From Trichoplusia ni (taxonomy: Eukaryota > Arthropoda > Insecta > Lepidoptera > Noctuidae): a stretch of DNA of 64,000 bases. Each line of letters begins with the position of its first letter. Position 1 is the first letter of the stretch. Made by a program: the position numbers and the translations under genes. This document shows, piece by piece, positions 60,895 through 64,000 of the stretch. Where the stretch lies: assembly GCF_003590095.1 (NCBI RefSeq), contig NC_039480.1, positions 13,121,328-13,185,327 of the forward strand. The letters are read 5' to 3'. Under the pieces are notes generated by a model. It made no database searches. It saw only the letters and a program-made list of their open reading frames with translations, and had not been told where the DNA came from.

Positions 60895-61260
60895 TTTAAT
60901 AAATAATTCAGAGTTTAATCGGGGCGTTAATTGCCAGCCGCGCTGTACGGGTTAAATTAATTTTTTTCATTTAAAATATCATCGTGTGTCGTTTTATTAA
61001 TGCGAAGTTGCGAACCTGTTTTCACTCCTTCCGGCGAATAATCTCGATTGATGGCCGCTGGTGTATAAAACATAAATAACATTTTTAATCATCGCGCCGA
61101 GAATAAAATTTGTTGTTTTAACGGCCAGTTGTTGTATCGATGCAGTTGGGCAATTTTGATGAGTCTGGCCGGTTTGGTTTTTGTTTTATTTTTCGTTTTT
61201 CGTTGCGCCCCGGGCGAGGTATGATTTAATGAACTCTTTGGTTGTCTGCGCGGGAAAATG
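60895..61260. promoter_or_regulatory. Candidate conserved non-coding (enhancer-like) block
   Basis: This non-repetitive stretch alternates GC islands (CCAGCCGCGCTGTACGGG, ACTCCTTCCGGCGAATAATC, GCGCCCCGGGCGAGG) with homeodomain-like cores (TTAATTGC, TTTTATTAATG, TAATCATCG, TTTAATGA). It has no open frame and no repeat motif. The texture is typical of insect developmental enhancers, judged by eye only. Confidence 0.25.
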
Positions 61261-61796
61261 CTTGTAAATCTATTATAGCTTTTCCATTGCTTTCGAAATG
61301 GATAACCTTAAAAAAGTTTATGGAATAAACAATGTAATAAACGATTCAGAGAAATGGTCTAAGGTTAAAATAACATTTTTGTACCTTCCAGATACTCGTA
61401 GTTATATATTGTGATTTACGTATTACCTTCATTATAAATATATTAAGTATAGTTCTTTGATCGGGCATTCGAACACCAATTATCTACCTATGTTCATATA
61501 TGATGAAAGAAATACTCCTCGTCTTTTGCTCAATTTATACTTTTTTTTCCTATACCCCTGGCTATACCTTGAAATTAAGAGTAAAACTATTTCTTTCTTT
61601 CCTAACGCAACACAATATTTTAGCCGACACCTAACCTTATAGAAACTCCAGTTAAGGATCTAGTTATTCTATTAATTTTCGGTTCATATTTTGCCTTTTA
61701 TCTCAATTCTCGTCACTAACGATCAATATCCCACCCTGAAATCTACGCTCGGGTGCTAACATTACACATTCACTTGTTTATAAAATTTAACCCTAA

Positions 61797-61866
61797 GGCA
61801 GCGGTATGGTCTAACAAACTGCTTGTTTCACACCTGATTATCTTCAGACGCGGTTCATTGCCTCGG
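61797..61866 (+). mobile_element. Weak tRNA-like SINE head
   Basis: GCGGTATGGTCTAACAAACT resembles an A-box region, and GCGGTTCATTGCCTCGG, 44 bases later, resembles a B-box (GGTTCATTGCC against GGTTCGANNCC). It is degenerate and may be chance. Confidence 0.25.
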
Positions 61867-62604
61867 ATATAACACTTTAAAACCAACGCCTTGTTAGAGG
61901 TATTATTAATTTTAGACTCAAGTGACAAGGTTGGGTCTGGGTTGGCACTTCATTACACCTATACTTAGGAGGGTTGTAATGGATGTAAGAGGTTGTATTA
62001 TGGGCGTCGGTTAGTACTAAGTGATGGGATGTATGCTTCTTTAGCGTTGTACTTAAAGTTAGGCAGAATTTGTTATTGTAACTGTTGTTAGCACTATGTC
62101 CTTTGAAATGGCTGTGAATTCGCAATCCCAGAGGAATTTTCTGTATGACATATGTTTAGTGCATTTTTTGCATTATTAATTTTTAAATAAAAAAATTGTT
62201 AACACATATTATATTTAATAAGTATATAAAGTGATGTATGTAAGTAAAACTGTCATAATTTGTGTCACACAAAAATATTTAAACTATGTTCATATTACTT
62301 TTTCGCTTCCTTAAAACCTGAATATTTAAACGAAACAGGAAAAAATACAAACAGTTATTTCACTTTCTGAAGTTTAAAACAGATTAATACTAAAATGATA
62401 TATAGTACATTCTACTAAGACGAATTACATTTGGAATTTTCAGTAGGTACCTGTTCGTAAGAAATTCAAATTATTTGCAGCAATGCGAGCGAGGAGGCTC
62501 TGCGGTTACAACCCGCCTGCCCAGCGTGATAGTACTTCACTCATAGACTTAGCTCCGCCGCAGACGGTAGCCAGAACAGTTAAGTAAGACTGATGCAGTT
62601 GTTA

Positions 62605-62685
62605 AAGCGAGATAGCACACAACATGGCGTAGAGCAGCATCCCTCTTCCACAACTGCAAGGAGGGTAGGCCCTCGGACCAAAATG
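62605..62685 (+). repeat. Family B repeat, clear copy
   Basis: It shows AGCGAGATAGCACACAACAT, GGCGTAGAGCAGCATCCCTC, TTCCACAACTGCAAGGAGG and GTAGGCCCTCGGACC. Confidence 0.6.
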
Positions 62686-64000
62686 GAAATTTTAACCATT
62701 AACATGTAATATTTAATATGCAGAACCTAATTGCCTTTTTAGTTGTACGCTAGAAATGTTACAGAATTTAATATCACCAGTGATAGTAAGCGGAATTTGG
62801 ACAAAATCCAAAATTACGAGCGTAATAATTGCTCATTCTATCGCAATTCATACGAAGTTGAGTTAAATGTGGACGTTCAAGGTTTTATCTGCTTTTGTTG
62901 GTGCAATTAAAAGTTACAAATTGTTGCTTGTAATTAAAATAAATGTATTACACTACATTTTGGCTACCTATACTTTAGATAGTGTACTGTTAAGTTCATC
63001 AATCTGCTCTGTTAAGAATTTGCGTCTGATTATAGGATCCTGTACCTATAAGGCAAACATTAAACCTATACCAAGACTCCGCTGTCTAGCCATTTTTCCA
63101 TCCATTTGTCACCGGTTCATGTCTCGTGAACTGTTGTAGATATAAATTTGATGTTTTTTCCCAGTTGATGATGTGATCGAAATCAAAGATCGAAAAAAAC
63201 TGGACAATAAATGACGATTGCGGTTTATTTTTTCCAAATTTGTTTCCATTAAGCCTGTTTGCTTAGAGCTGTCAGAGCCTTGAGTCTGACTCACACTTGA
63301 CCGGTTTTTTCAGCAATCTGCATTATGCACATAGTATTAATATTGTTGAACCGTTCACATTTTAGATATCTTTGATCTATCGGCTTCCGTGCCAAATTAT
63401 TGACCTCAACTGTACCTGTAGTTCGAGAAAGTCTGAGTGATTTGTTGATAAATACCCTTAAGCTGAGTATTTCTCTTTACAGGTTACCTAATCCACTTTA
63501 AGTTGTGGTATTAGATGTGGCTAAGACAACCTGAGTTTCGCAAACGGACGCCCGACGGTTGGGGGGATGGTGAGCAAACAGACCAGTGTGAGGGACCATG
63601 CCCTTAGGGATTATAGATGTACTTATGCAACTCTGACTAATAGACGAAGTTTAACATTTTCTGGTATTCAAAAATTTTGCGAGGAGTGTCGCCTTGATAT
63701 TGTTCAATAGGAACTCATTTTCTCAAAATGAAAATTGGTTGTTGTAACTTGTATCCCACCAAAAACATTAAATGTAAAAAAATGCCAAGTCTCTCGATGC
63801 AGTCTTTCCATCGTAAAAAGTTTTGAGATCTCATAGAAGCCAAGTCCTATTCAAAATATTTTGTAGTTATAAATCAACATTTAGTAATTGTATCAATAGT
63901 TTTCTTTATATTATAATTATAGTGACTTGGCAATGAGCACAAGAAGAAACAAATAAAACGGCATATTTGTAGGAGTTGAAAGTTACACACACCGCATGCG
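62686..64000. other. Non-coding right edge
   Basis: Apart from the family A fragment at 63065-63142, no gene or repeat is recognised up to the end of the window. Confidence 0.4.
63065..63142 (+). repeat. Family A repeat, fragment
   Basis: It shows CCAAGACTCCGCTGTCTAGC, CATTTGTCACCGGTTCATGT and CTCGTGAACTG, spanning the CTCCGCTGTCC and CATGAACCG blocks. Confidence 0.5.

Noticed and set aside
61797..61866. Functional tRNA gene
   Set aside because: Box A and box B are degenerate and no acceptor stem forms. It is kept only as a weak SINE-like head.
1..64000. CRISPR arrays, operons, ribosome binding sites or rRNA genes
   Set aside because: The window is eukaryotic nuclear DNA. No regularly spaced direct repeats or rRNA blocks were seen, apart from the 5S-derived SINE head.

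Overview
This window looks like nuclear DNA from a moth or butterfly (Lepidoptera). It is AT-rich, has long non-coding stretches with short accidental frames, and carries repeat types that I recognise from lepidopteran genomes: a SINE with a 5S-rRNA-derived head and an ATGATG tail, short Helitron-like elements ending in a GC hairpin plus CTAG, and many decayed copies of a repeat carrying CACCAGGCTGTATCTCAT. I could run no searches, so every family name rests on motif recognition.

Only one intact protein-coding gene is clear. At 11263-13056 (+) a single uninterrupted frame encodes a 597-residue, 12-segment transporter of the SLC6 (neurotransmitter:sodium symporter) family. It is highly divergent: the TM1 signature arginine and asparagine and the TM8 sodium-site aspartate appear to be replaced. 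An in-frame stop lies 9 bases upstream of the ATG, and an AATAAA lies 62 bases after the stop.

The rest is intergenic or intronic DNA shaped by mobile elements. The best-defined element is a non-autonomous hAT-type transposon at 58519-59871. It has perfect 30-bp terminal inverted repeats and a perfect 8-bp target duplication. It carries an exon-like segment with splice-site-like borders, and a second copy of that segment lies at about 10.02-10.24 kb, beside a 193-bp MITE (9617-9809) with 46-bp inverted ends. Other elements are the 5S-derived SINE (54401-54775), a LINE 3' end (52690-52900), four Helitron-like copies, a tRNA-derived SINE head, about twelve copies of repeat family A and seven of family B.

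Several open frames look coding-like but are unidentified. They include a minus-strand frame of 215 codons broken by a single stop at 17145-17789, and minus-strand frames at 16038-16268, 37449-37874 and 41917-42327. They may be decayed mobile-element proteins or single exons. Several non-repeat patches rich in homeodomain-like and CRE-like sites (for example 30564-30905 and 60895-61260) resemble regulatory DNA. Nothing in the sequence links these parts into one pathway. The layout is one solitary transporter gene inside a repeat-rich, possibly regulatory, gene-poor region.
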